Made by a program: the position numbers and the translations under genes. From Balanoglossus misakiensis (taxonomy: Eukaryota; Hemichordata): DNA of 64,000 nucleotides. Below are positions 15,835 through 26,000 of this stretch, one piece after another. The notes beneath the pieces are model-generated. The model was not told the DNA's origin, did not search any database, and saw only the letters and a list, made by a program, of their open reading frames with translations. Where the stretch lies: contig CM082581.2 in assembly GCA_040954595.2 (NCBI GenBank), positions 13,020,001 to 13,084,000 of the forward strand, given 5' to 3'. Numbering within the stretch: the first letter of the stretch is position 1; each line of letters opens with the position of its first letter.

Positions 15835-15875
15835 ATGCAATCATGTTGTTTGAATACAAATGATGAAGAATTTCA
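15392..15875. repeat. Two direct repeat copies spaced 300 bp, each with a TCA microsatellite
   Basis: Copy 1 is about 15,392-15,570 and copy 2 about 15,692-15,875. Both begin TCTCTAATCTTCATTGACC, contain CAAATAAAGCACGCAAGG, then a (TCA)n run (about 15,503-15,521 and 15,801-15,835), then AATGCAATCATG and AATACAAATGATGAAGAA. They differ by scattered substitutions and by TCA copy number. The unequal microsatellite lengths and substitutions suggest an old tandem duplication or two insertions of the same short element. No terminal repeats are evident. Confidence 0.8.
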
Positions 15876-16595
15876 GAATTATTTTCTAGTTCTATTACCC
15901 ATCTGACAAATTTCAAGTCTGAATACATTCACTTGTCAAAAAATATTTGCTGCAGTACGGCTCGAAATTAACGGCCAAATGCAGATTATCTTTGCTTGCC
16001 CCAATAAGTAAATCTACTAGCCCACAATATAAAATCATTGTTTTTCTAGTAGTTGTATATATATATGTGTAAAATCTCTAAATGTTGATGGTCTTGCACA
16101 GTTGGAGACACTGGTCTGTCGATGGCAGGCATCAAGTGCAAAATATATATTTAAATTTAATATTTTTTGCAGAAAACTGAACACTGAGGTCAAGTTTAAC
16201 AAAGAATTTTGCCACTGTCATGTCCTGGTTGATGGGCTGCAGCTGTTTGCTTAACTGTAGACTGTAATGCAAATACTGTAAATTAAGCTCTTCTATTATC
16301 AGTGGTTGCTTCCTGTTTATGGTCTCTGGGGACACATGAGTGCATCTTTACCTAATTTGCATATTTGAATAGGGTGTTGGCCTTGCTCTAATTGCCTCAA
16401 ATTATGAACTTTGAGTACACTGAAAAAAAAAAAAAAAACAATTAAATTAATCAATAATCAGGTCAGACAATTTTCAATGTATGGAAGTTTATTTTGGAAC
16501 CCCTAGCCAACTTTGAGGCCGGAATGAATTGATTACGTGGTGCCATTAATGATGCCCCATCCCAACTGGCTTTTTTTTCTCGTAAAAATACTAAC
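15876..16595. other. AT-rich intergenic stretch
   Basis: Contains a poly-A run (about 16,423-16,438) and TATATATAT stretches. A 67-codon open frame on minus (16,132-16,335) sits behind a possible acceptor, but its phase does not join the exon upstream of it and it matches no family I know. Nothing else supported. Confidence 0.5.
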
Positions 16596-17312
16596 CTGGT
16601 AAAACTCTTGCTTCTTGTAATTCACGCCATTTACGAGCGGCAACGGGATCTCAGCAGGCGGTCGCTCGATCTCAGTGTCATTCCTGAAAAGCAGACCGAG
16701 GAAAGTTTTGATGTAAAGTATTTATTTTATTGACGTACTGGTAAGGAACGCTAAGATTCTGTTGTATGTGATGTCCATACTGCGGTAATGAAGTTTCATC
16801 TGAAGGTTAAATAAGTCTGAAAATAATAAACAGCCAACTAAAGATGAATCGCTTATTAAAAACGAGTTTGCACCATGACAAGCGATGAACCTAACGTGGG
16901 GAGAAGTGCGAATTACAGTACCAACAAGGGCGACCCGCGACCGAGATTTGACGGGTAACACGTGTCGTTGGTGTGTCCGGCGTGGCCACCTAATTTAGTT
17001 TTCTTTGGCACCCCCACAGATTAATAAAAATAATTTCGAGCCCTGGGAGGTATTTTCTCACGTATCATGGAAACCAAACGTTCGCCATAAGTAGTTTCCT
17101 CCTTACCTAGTTGACTGGAAACCTCGAATTTGATTTTCGTAGAAATGTCGTAGACTTTGTGCGTCCGCAGTTGGGCTCTGTAGATTTCACAACGCAGTCG
17201 TATGAAATTAGCATCCATCCGCATCTTTTCCGTCAGCAAGTCAATCGCGTGTGAGTAGTTTGGTTCGGTGTCGGTGAGCGGCAATCCGCAGACTTGTATT
17301 TTTCTTGATGAA
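16596..17312 (-). CDS. Unidentified two-exon coding candidate
   Basis: Two segments on the minus strand look coding. The upstream one (about 17,312 down to about 17,063) is open and reads through PLTDTEPNYSHAIDLLTEKM and MDANFIRLRCEIYRAQLRTH, a charged amphipathic helical composition unlike random sequence. The frame ends in a stop at 17,021-17,023, but a donor-like GTGAGA lies before that, near 17,062. The second segment (16,683 to 16,596) has a clean acceptor (TGCTTTTCAG) and donor (CAG/GTTAGT) and encodes 29 residues including EIPLPLVNGVNYKKQEFYQ. The phases do not join directly: one overhanging base at the GTGAGA donor against two needed. A missing exon, another donor, or two unrelated pieces are all possible. 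No ATG precedes the first segment; the earliest in frame is at MRMDANF. I do not recognise the protein and assign no function. Confidence 0.35.
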
Positions 17313-17316
17313 AAAG

Positions 17317-18946
17317 GCGATGCGATGATTGTGTTCGTCTACGAAATTGTTCACGGGGATGTCAGTTGAAGAGTCGGGTCAGTTGTGCGCGTTTACCACG
17401 AGGGGCAGTTGATCATATCATCGCCACGAACGTCGGAGTGAACGCTGAAAAATTAAAATAAAATTGCAACAAGTTAAACTTTGGCGGGAACAACAAAGTC
17501 AACTCTGATTGGATAAGAGTTTTCATCTCTTGATCCGATGGTGTAAATCTACCACTTCTTCATATCAGAGATTCAGTTTATACATATCGTTTCGCCATCA
17601 GGTCTATACATATCTTATCCATCATTATTTCAAGAAAATTATTTTTTTTGCCAATGTCTAAACCACGGACCTAACGGTATAAACCACCCAATAACAGTCT
17701 GAAATTGGGACCGATGACGCAAATGTTCCCCGGGCACGTTAAACTATTTCGTACGTAATTATTACCGCCCCAAATGGTACGAAAAAAGTACATATCCCCG
17801 ATTTTGCGGCACGGGGATTGTAGAATGTTGCAGTGATGTGTAAAGTTCCCTTTGCCTGAGTTTCACGCTATCGAATTTCTTATAATGATGGGTGTTTTCG
17901 GAGAAGAGCTCGTGTAGTGACGTCAAATGAAGTCGCGTAATGACGTTGTATGGCATGCTTATAAGGTGGTCTACAGTTGAGGGGGGAAGATGGCACCTGA
18001 ACCGAAGAAAAGGGGGAGTCTTTATTAGCAGGCCTAGTTAGCTGTGTAATTGTGACGCTTCGGTGGATCAAAAATCACAACCTGTGAGCTCCAATTATGA
18101 AACGGTCCGTGAAAATACATCATACCTTTCTCGTAAGATAGAGGTAGAAACTTGATGAAGTCTCCGATTCGCTAATATTCTATAAAATGTCAATAAGTAT
18201 TATACTTATATTATCATAAATTGTCGTCAGTCTCATTTAGTGGTAGCTCTGCGAAATTCAGTGCTGTAGATGGCCCATAGTCATAAAAAATAACCATTAG
18301 GCCTACTGACATTTTTTTTCAGATTTCGTCTTGAAATCGTACTGAGTTTGCCCATATTGTAGAACCTTCTGTTTGCTTTGGTTCATATGTACTAGGCCTA
18401 GCCACCCCCCCCCCCCCTATACTTATGTTCTAGGCATGTTGGATAATTGGATTCTTGAAAAAGCGTGCATGAATTTGGCTTCACCACAATTTGTAAACCA
18501 TGGATTGAAATTGCAAGGATTCCGTGGTGTGTGATTGCTCCTGTTTATTTCATTTGCTTGCGGTGTTCTTAGCCGCCTGACAAGTGCAGAATTAATGAAT
18601 CTTCAAGGACTTGGAAATGACAATATGGTGGTCATGAAGTGTTGCCAGGTGTCACGTTTGTGTAGTCATACGACTGGAATAGCCTTATACTATATAAAGG
18701 TGGTTAGGTGGTTTCTGTTTGCGTTGTTGTTGTGTTTTGTTTTGTTTATGTATTTTAAACCACAAAATGCACCACCTGACAATCATTAACAAACGCTAAT
18801 ATTACGGTGGCGCTCTTTTTCTCGCGTGTGCCACCTACTGAAAATCTGTGATTGGCCAGATATCAATTTGCCATGGTAACTTAGCTAAATTTCCATTGGT
18901 GAACGTGTAAGTAATTAATTTTTAACTGTCTGATTTTGTGTTTCAG
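17317..18946. other. Intergenic / 5' flanking region between divergent candidates
   Basis: No recognisable exon. Contains a C13 homopolymer at 18,405-18,417 and TAGGCCTA words near 18,300 and 18,395. It probably includes promoter sequence for the receptor gene to its right and possibly for the minus-strand candidate to its left, but I can point to no core promoter element with confidence. Confidence 0.4.
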
Positions 18947-18953
18947 ATCCACA
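18941..18953 (+). promoter_or_regulatory. Probable splice acceptor opening the receptor's main exon (5' UTR)
   Basis: The sequence TTTTGTGTTTCAG/ATCC follows a T-rich tract and would start the exon at 18,947, making about 530 bases of 5' UTR before the chosen start at 19,474. An ATG with an immediate stop (ATGCTAGGGTAA, 18,954-18,965) would be a three-codon upstream ORF, and further out-of-frame ATGs lie between 19,000 and 19,250. This would imply an upstream non-coding exon that I cannot place. Confidence 0.4.
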
Positions 18954-19473
18954 ATGCTAGGGTAACATACACCTGACCTGTGGGATAAATTGGAACCTGA
19001 GTTGTGATATCTGATGACGGTTCTCGGATTCTCGGCGATACTGAATCATTCAAGATCACCCAACAACCACACGGAAACACATCTGAATTCGATTTTTTTG
19101 CCCCTGTTGCCCGCCTTGTGAAATATCTTGAACATCACGTGCTTTTGAATGTTACGTATAGTGTGCGGTTTAGAAACTCGTTGATTCTCTTCGCCACTAA
19201 TGATCTGATTTTCTCCGAAGACAGCAGACAAACCCCGGACATGTGCTGAATGATGCTAATTTAGGACGACTGCTGAAGTCACGTGATTTCAGCTATAAAT
19301 TGATCAAACGCCCTTCTGACTCTATAAACCACTTTGAAGTTCAGAAGGTACATCTCCAAACTAGGGGTTGCAGGTGCCATGACAACCGCGCGTTGGTGAT
19401 GTCTCCCCGCCGTCGTTTGCCACGGGAACGAGTCGGAATGGACTTCGCTGTGGGTGATTTTCTGGGAAATGTG

Positions 19474-22400
19474 ATGTCAGTGCGGTACAGTGTCTATCTC
19501 ATCTCGTGTTTGATCATTTTCTCGTGTCTGCCTCTGTCCGCGAACCACGTCCCCCATTTGACTGGGCTAAAATATGCCAAAGATGGTGACATCATTCTGG
19601 GCGGATTACTGAACTTGCACATCTTTGACGCTAACAGAGAGTGCGTCAAGTTGGACTCCATATCGGTTCTCCATCGAATAGAAGCGATGGTCTTCACCAT
19701 CGAGCAAATCAACTCCAGAGACGACATTCTGCCGAACATCCGCATCGGCTACGAAATCTACGACAGTTGCGTGTCTGAAGACGTGACTCTGGCGGCCACC
19801 CTGACACTTCTGCGGAACGAGACGGGCTGCAGCGGCACCCCCGAACGCCACAAACTCAAAGGCATCGTCGGTCCGCGGCGAAGTGCCGTCAGCGCCGCTG
19901 TCAGTCGCGTCTTCGGTCTCCACCACATGCCTCAGATAACGTACATGGCAACCAGCGATGAGCTGTCGGACAAAAACGCCTTCCCCTACTACCTTCGCGC
20001 CGTACCTCCGGATCGTTTGCAAGTCAGTACCATGATAGACTTGGTGCGCTATTTCGGTTGGACGTACGTGTCCATGATCAACTCCGACGAGTCCTACGGC
20101 AGGAACGGTGCCAAGGAACTGAAGAGGCAGGCGGCTATTTACGACATTTGCATCGCCTCATCACAAGAAGTGTCTCGCTTTTCGAGCGAACGGCAGATGG
20201 ACGGCATGGTGACAACGCTGCTGCAATATCCCAAGGCTAGAGTTGTGATCATGTTCTCGGTCACCTACATGGCCAATCGCGTCCTGGACGCCGTGAAGAG
20301 AGCAAACGCCACGGACAAGTTCATCTGGATCGCCAGCGATGGCTGGGGCTACAACCTGGCAGCGCACGACAATGAAAAGGTCGCCCTGGGCGGCTTCTTT
20401 GTGGAACTGTACAACATGAAGTCGGCTGAATACGAACAGTACTTCGAAACACTGACTCCCGAAAACACCGCTGAAAACCCATGGTTCATGGAGTACTGGA
20501 ATCAATACTTGAACTGCGATGATTCCGATCGGGAAAGATGCGAAGACCAGTACGTCGACGGTTTCAGTGCTACGATGGGCATCTCCGCCGTGATTGATGC
20601 CGTCTATGTATACGGCTACGCCTTGGAGGAACTGAGACAGCAGGTTTGCGGTCTGTACGGTGGTGACTGCGACGCATTCTACGAGGCGGATGGGGAAAGC
20701 CTGCTGCCGCTTCTTCGTAACTCCAGTTTCAACGGCACCCGAGGACTGGTCCAGTTCGACGAAAACGGCGATTTGATGGGGAAGTACGTGGTGAAGAATC
20801 TGCAATACAAGAACGGGAAGTACCAGAAAGTCACCGTTGGCATCTGGGATGCGCTGGCCGAGAACAAGCTTGAGATGTTCGAGGATTTGGTTGTATGGAC
20901 CGTTCCTGAAAACGCCGACGAGGTGCCCCGGTCGGTCTGTAGCGATCCCTGCCTGCCGGGTCACATCATGATCTTACACGGCGACGGGTGTTGCTGGGAG
21001 TGCTTTCAGTGCAGAGACAACGAGATTCCCATCGTGAACAACAGCCGATGCCAGGCGTGCGAACCTCTCTATTGGCCAAACGATGACTTCACCGCCTGCG
21101 ACCCGATTCCACCGACCTACATCGACTGGGACGACCCCATCGCGGTGACGGTGTTGACGGTCACCGTCGTCGGGCTTACCGCGGCCGTAGTGGCGCTCTG
21201 CGGCTACATCCAGCATCGCAACAAACCCCTCATCAAGGCTTCGAGCCGCGAGCTGAGCTTCATCATGCTGTTCGGGGTGACATTCTCCTACATCATGGTC
21301 TTCGTGTTCGTTGCCAAGCCCACCCTGGCCACGTGCGTCATGGTCAGACTCGGGCTGATGCTCTGTTTCACCATGACGTACGCACCCATGCTGACAAAAG
21401 TGATACGGATCTACCGAATCTTCACGGCGGGGAAAAAATCTACGAAACGGCCAAGCATGACCGGACCGACGTCTCAGGTTGTTATAACAGCATTTATTCT
21501 GTCAATTCAGGTACGTGTAATATTCGGCATACACTGGTTTAGGTGGGCTTCTTTCGCGCAAAGTGTCTAGTTCCGTCTAAGACGGCGCTCCGTGAAGATT
21601 ACTTCAACAACCGATATTTGTTGTAGAGAAAATACAAAGTTAAGGGTCTTTAATGACTCGTTTTTGACTTGCCCAAAACATCACGCACATACATCTCAAT
21701 GAAATTTTAAGATTTGTAATAACATAGGCCTATAGCACTTCGCCCACTATTCAGACAATGCCTTCTGTTCAATAGCCATCTGGCCATGGAAAATTAACGA
21801 CACGCGAATCGATTCCTATGTGCCGATTACATTTCCAGATTTTGAGCAAAAAAAGTAGAATGTTTACATCTGTTTCATTTCACGAGCTAATAGCATGTAC
21901 ATATGCTTGACAGAACTTCGCCTAAAGATCGCTCGAATTCCATGGAAGCTCGTAAAAGAGTAGATAGAGTAAAAGCTCTCGAAGAAAGGTCAACGTACTT
22001 TACATTAAACCACGGTCACTCCACCGTGATTAAACTTCGTGAAGTGAAAGGATGAAAGTTCTGACGAGTGAAAAGTTCAATTTGATTCTTTCAGGTCCAG
22101 ATAATGTTACTGGGATTGTTTCATCCCAAAGTAGGAGAAACTCTTTATAACGCCGGAGTATTGCAAGACTGCCTGGGATTGGAGAGTGTTTTGGCCTTGG
22201 TCGAATTAATAACGGAGAATTTGTCCATCAAATTATAAGATTACGGGTATTACACACAATTAGAAGTATAAGTGGGGCTTCACTATCATTACTGATATTT
22301 CGTCTTTGGTTGTTCGTGACAATTTATTGTCATTACGCATAGACGAATGGGAGAAAATCAATCACAATGATTATCATCCCTCGAAACGACTACTTTACAC

Positions 22401-23032
22401 TGTAGGTCTAATTGGGCGATAATAACACTATAATTGCATAGCGTGCATGATTTATTGCAAGAGGGAATAACAGGTGTACCGCGTGTTTTGTGGCGAAGAA
22501 AACACGCCGATTCATATTTTTTCTTAATTTTGTTTTGTAGGTACTGATAAGCGGTGTCTTTGCCTTGGTTAGCCACCCAGCCGCCATCTTGGCCGAGTCA
22601 CCGACCAGGGAGAAAAGAGTGGAGTTGAGCTGCAATATCAAGGCCTCGGAGGTGATCACTTCCGTCACGTACAACTTGTTGCTCATCGTTCTCTGCTGCT
22701 GGTTCGCCTTCAAAACCCGCAAAGTGCCTGACAACTACAACGAATCGCGCTTCATCACACTGAGCGTGTACACCACCCTGGTGATCTGGCTGGCGTTCAT
22801 TCCGGCCTACATCACCGTCAACAGTTCGTCGTACAAGGTCGCTATCATTTCCTTTGCCACCCTGCTGAATTCGTCCGTCACCCTGGTGTGTCTGTACGTG
22901 CCTAAGCTCTACGCAGTGCACTACGTGAAGGAAGAGGACACCCGGGCAGGGACGACGGTTAACGCGTACGTGGCCGGAAACAGGGTATCACCTTTGCCCC
23001 ACCTGTCCACAGTAGAATCCTCGCGTTCCTAG
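19474..23032 (+). CDS. Metabotropic glutamate receptor-like class C GPCR (divergent ligand pocket)
   Basis: Two coding exons, 19,474-21,510 and 22,541-23,032, join in phase 0 to give 842 aa. The ATG at 19,474 is chosen because a good signal peptide follows (residues 1-23, hydrophobic YLISCLIIFSCLPL). The frame stays open upstream to ATGs at 19,243 and 19,438, so a longer N-terminus is possible. Order: Venus-flytrap domain (about 35-480), cysteine-rich domain (489-545, with CSDPCLPGH and CCWECFQC), then seven helices from about 555. Family landmarks are SSRELSFIMLFG, AKPTLATC, FAFKTRKVP and YTTLVIWLAFIPAY, ending with a short tail. Alpha-amino-acid contacts of mGluR1 (S165, T188, D208, Y236, D318) align with S137, T160, D180, Y208 and D289, and R78 with R68. 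R323, K409 and E292 are replaced by N294, Y403 and V263. It should act at the plasma membrane through G proteins. A ligand other than glutamate is inferred. One intron within the coding region is few for this family. Confidence 0.93.
21511..22540 (+). other. Intron of the mGluR-like gene
   Basis: Bounded by CAATTCAG/GTACGTGT and TTTTGTTTTGTAG/GTACTG, both good splice sites, interrupting the gene at the start of membrane helix 5. Skipping the splice would add 19 codons and a stop at 21,568-21,570. The intron contains an in-frame exon-like segment at 22,095-22,238, listed separately. Confidence 0.85.
22095..22238 (+). other. Possible alternative or relic terminal exon inside the receptor intron
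   Basis: A good acceptor (GATTCTTTCAG, ending at 22,094) opens a 47-codon frame in the phase needed to continue the first coding exon, ending in TAA at 22,236-22,238. It begins VQIMLLGLFHPKVGE, loosely similar to VLISGVFALVSHPAAI at the start of the normal next exon (V, I, F and HP shared). Used as a terminal exon it would give a receptor truncated after helix 4 with a new tail. It may equally be a decayed duplicate exon or chance; no poly(A) signal was noted close by. Confidence 0.3.
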
Positions 23033-26000
23033 CAGAGACATCCAGTGTGTTACACTGGACCTAAAATAGCAAACACGGCAGGTATCGGGTCATCGATCTG
23101 AAGATTTTCATGGACTTTTTTTTACAAATCCAATGAGCAGAACATCTGACTTAAACTCATATCGAGCACACACGTCAAACACAGGAATGTTCAACATACG
23201 GGCATTCAGATCAGTCGTGCAAACGCCTACCCCAAAACGGGTCAAATGCCAGAACTCAAATGAATGATTCGTGTCGACTGGATGGGACTACATATATTTT
23301 CACATGGATATTTTTACGTGTTAGTCGTTACAACAAATCATTCCATGTTAATTTTACAATCAATATTTTTTCATTCACGAGAAGAACTCCAGCCAAAATG
23401 ATGGATTGTTTTCTATAATATTAACCCTTCACTATATTCACATGTTTCTGTAGCTTTGGCGATGTTTCGATCTTTATGTAGGCACAATGTTATCACAGAA
23501 TATTATTAGACTTAGCTTCGTGTCCAGTTTAGTTAATTAAAGGTATTGTTGTCGATTTTGACAAAAATATTATTCTGTTTTAATGGATTTGGACACGATT
23601 CCTTGGATATTACAATTCATCCGGACACAAACGACAAAAAGAAGGAAGATAAAAATGAGATCATACAAAGATATGTCAGAAATGTTAGATGTTACTAACG
23701 ATGGGCAGGTGAACCTCCTGCAAATTGCACTGAAATAAGTCCTTTTCCAAAGTACACGTTTAACGTGAGTTGTCATGTCACGCATATTGTAATTTAGATA
23801 TTGCCAATAGATCGAGTCAATTGGCCAATGTGTGAACGATTGAATGGCAGAGTAAAAGGGCGAAAATAATTTGACCGTTCGTTGAACCGCGGATGAAAAG
23901 CTTATCTTTGTGTGAGCTGTCTACTGCCTATATTACTCTCCGTGCTGTTTTCCGGCTTGCCTCAACCCGCTCAAAAAGAATCATCGTCATCACCATGGCA
24001 ATCTCTTAAAGAGCAAATCAAGTTTCTAATTCGAAAATTTCGTTCGACGAAGTGTAAATCCTGCCCAATTACTCTTTAAGCTGCTTCGTGCGATTGTTGG
24101 TGTGAAATGTACTTAAATTTATTGGGGGTAAACCCGGACCTTCTATTCATATTCAAGTGGCAATGCATGCTAGTAGCAAGATTTGTTTTTTTTCAAATTA
24201 AGCCATATTTTCATCGGAGGCGACATGGGAACTTCCACAAACCATACATTTTCACAAAGCTAAGTAAAGGGTAATGTTCATCAATTTTGATACCTGCGCA
24301 CTGTTCTTGATGATTACTGAGATTACCACAAGCAATGCAAAATTTTAGGAGAAAACACACGAAATGTTGATTCGATTAAAAATATGGACAGGTGACTGCA
24401 CAGCGGACGCCGTACAGCAATTCGTTATTGACACATTGAATTGCGAATATGGCAGTGATACGTAACATTGCTATCAGCGTAATTCGCGTTTCAGCTATCC
24501 CAATAAAGATATAACGTGACAAAAATGTTAAAATCTGCCACAAATTACGACTATTATCCTTTTTCAGTCAAATGATCCCTCGTCGAGTGAGGAAAACGTT
24601 TCCCATTTCCGTTCCTGCCTTCTACTGTGTAGATGTGAAATTATCGTAAACAACTTGGAATGCGATTCCAATGAAGGGCGAAGAAAACATATCGGCTATT
24701 ACCCAATATTCATTACTGCTGATGACGTCATCAATCCCCCCTCAATCAGTTGTAAACACTCTGCTGTTGTCCAAGATGGGCGAAATCCTGAAACCTATTG
24801 AAAACAACTATCTTCGCTGTCACGTGCAAATATTAACTGTATCATGCAATTTCGGGTTTCGAAATTAACAAGTCGCTATTTCCGTATCATTTGGCTCTCA
24901 CGTTCGTTTGCCGAATGTAAGTGTTTTTCCCGATATTTTCCGTAACGAAATCGTGAGTAGTTTTGAGCTGTTTAAATATGGAACTCTAAAGAACTATAAA
25001 AAACACATCTCGCTCGTCTGACTATGACAGATGAGGCTTGGGTGATGACACAAGTATCAATTAGCTTTTCATAACAGTGAGCACTTTTGCAGATTCCCGG
25101 CGAGAGACACTTTTTGACAGCGCTTCTCGTGGCAAATGGCAAGCTCTGCTATTGACACACAATTCCGAAGAGAAGTTTGGTGTAGTACTCTCACTGCCTC
25201 TGATCTTACCGAAATGCAATTAGTTTTATAAATCGGGTTTTCTTTAGATGTCCGCATTTGAAAATGGACGAGAAATGAAAGAGCTATACATCTTTGCAAT
25301 TTAATTATATAACTTCGGTTAAATTTGGGAAGACTGTGAACATGAAGAACAAGTGACCTTAATGAGCTAAGGGGATAGATAACAGGTTCGCGTAGGTGTT
25401 TTCTACGAAATTAAAAAAAAAAACGCGAATCTGTATGGATGGACAATTTCACGTAGTCAGCATTTTAAACATCTGGCATCAAACGTGTCGGCAGCCGCCT
25501 GTCGGGTTAAGTGACAGTGAAACTCGGTTGGAATTTAACCAGTTCGAAAAATAAATCTGCAAACATTCGCTTATCTGTATGATTGGCAACTAAGCTCTGA
25601 ACTTCGGCAACTTCATCGACCTTGTCTACTCAGGAGAGAAACATTTTGATTGGGGGATTACATCACCACCACATGCGCTAGGATTATACAAACGACAAAG
25701 TTGGGGGGGGGGGGGAGTTCTGAGACGTCGAGAATCTGTCGGGCATTCGTCTGAATGTATACGTTCTAAGCCTGTCTCGTGTTGTAGCTGGAACTTTTCC
25801 GATGACAAGTTCGTGAGAACACATAAAATGTGGTTATATCCCCTTCCCCTCAGGCAACGACTAACTTTCTCTTTGCGTGCCTTTTGCTCGTTAAATCATC
25901 CAGTGACGAGGTTAAAGAACATACGTGTATTAAGTTGACGTATCTTCCCCTCAGGCAAAGATTATCGTATCTTTAACCGTCTCATTTCGAGGACTTGGCA

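Noticed and set aside
16132-16335. A third exon of the unidentified minus-strand candidate
   Set aside because: The best acceptor gives the wrong phase for the exon ending at 16,596, and the translation ends in low-complexity Lys/Phe-rich sequence.
20161-20964. 267-codon open frame on the minus strand
   Set aside because: It lies entirely antisense to the receptor's ligand domain, and its length follows from the GC-richer coding strand. It shows no family motif.
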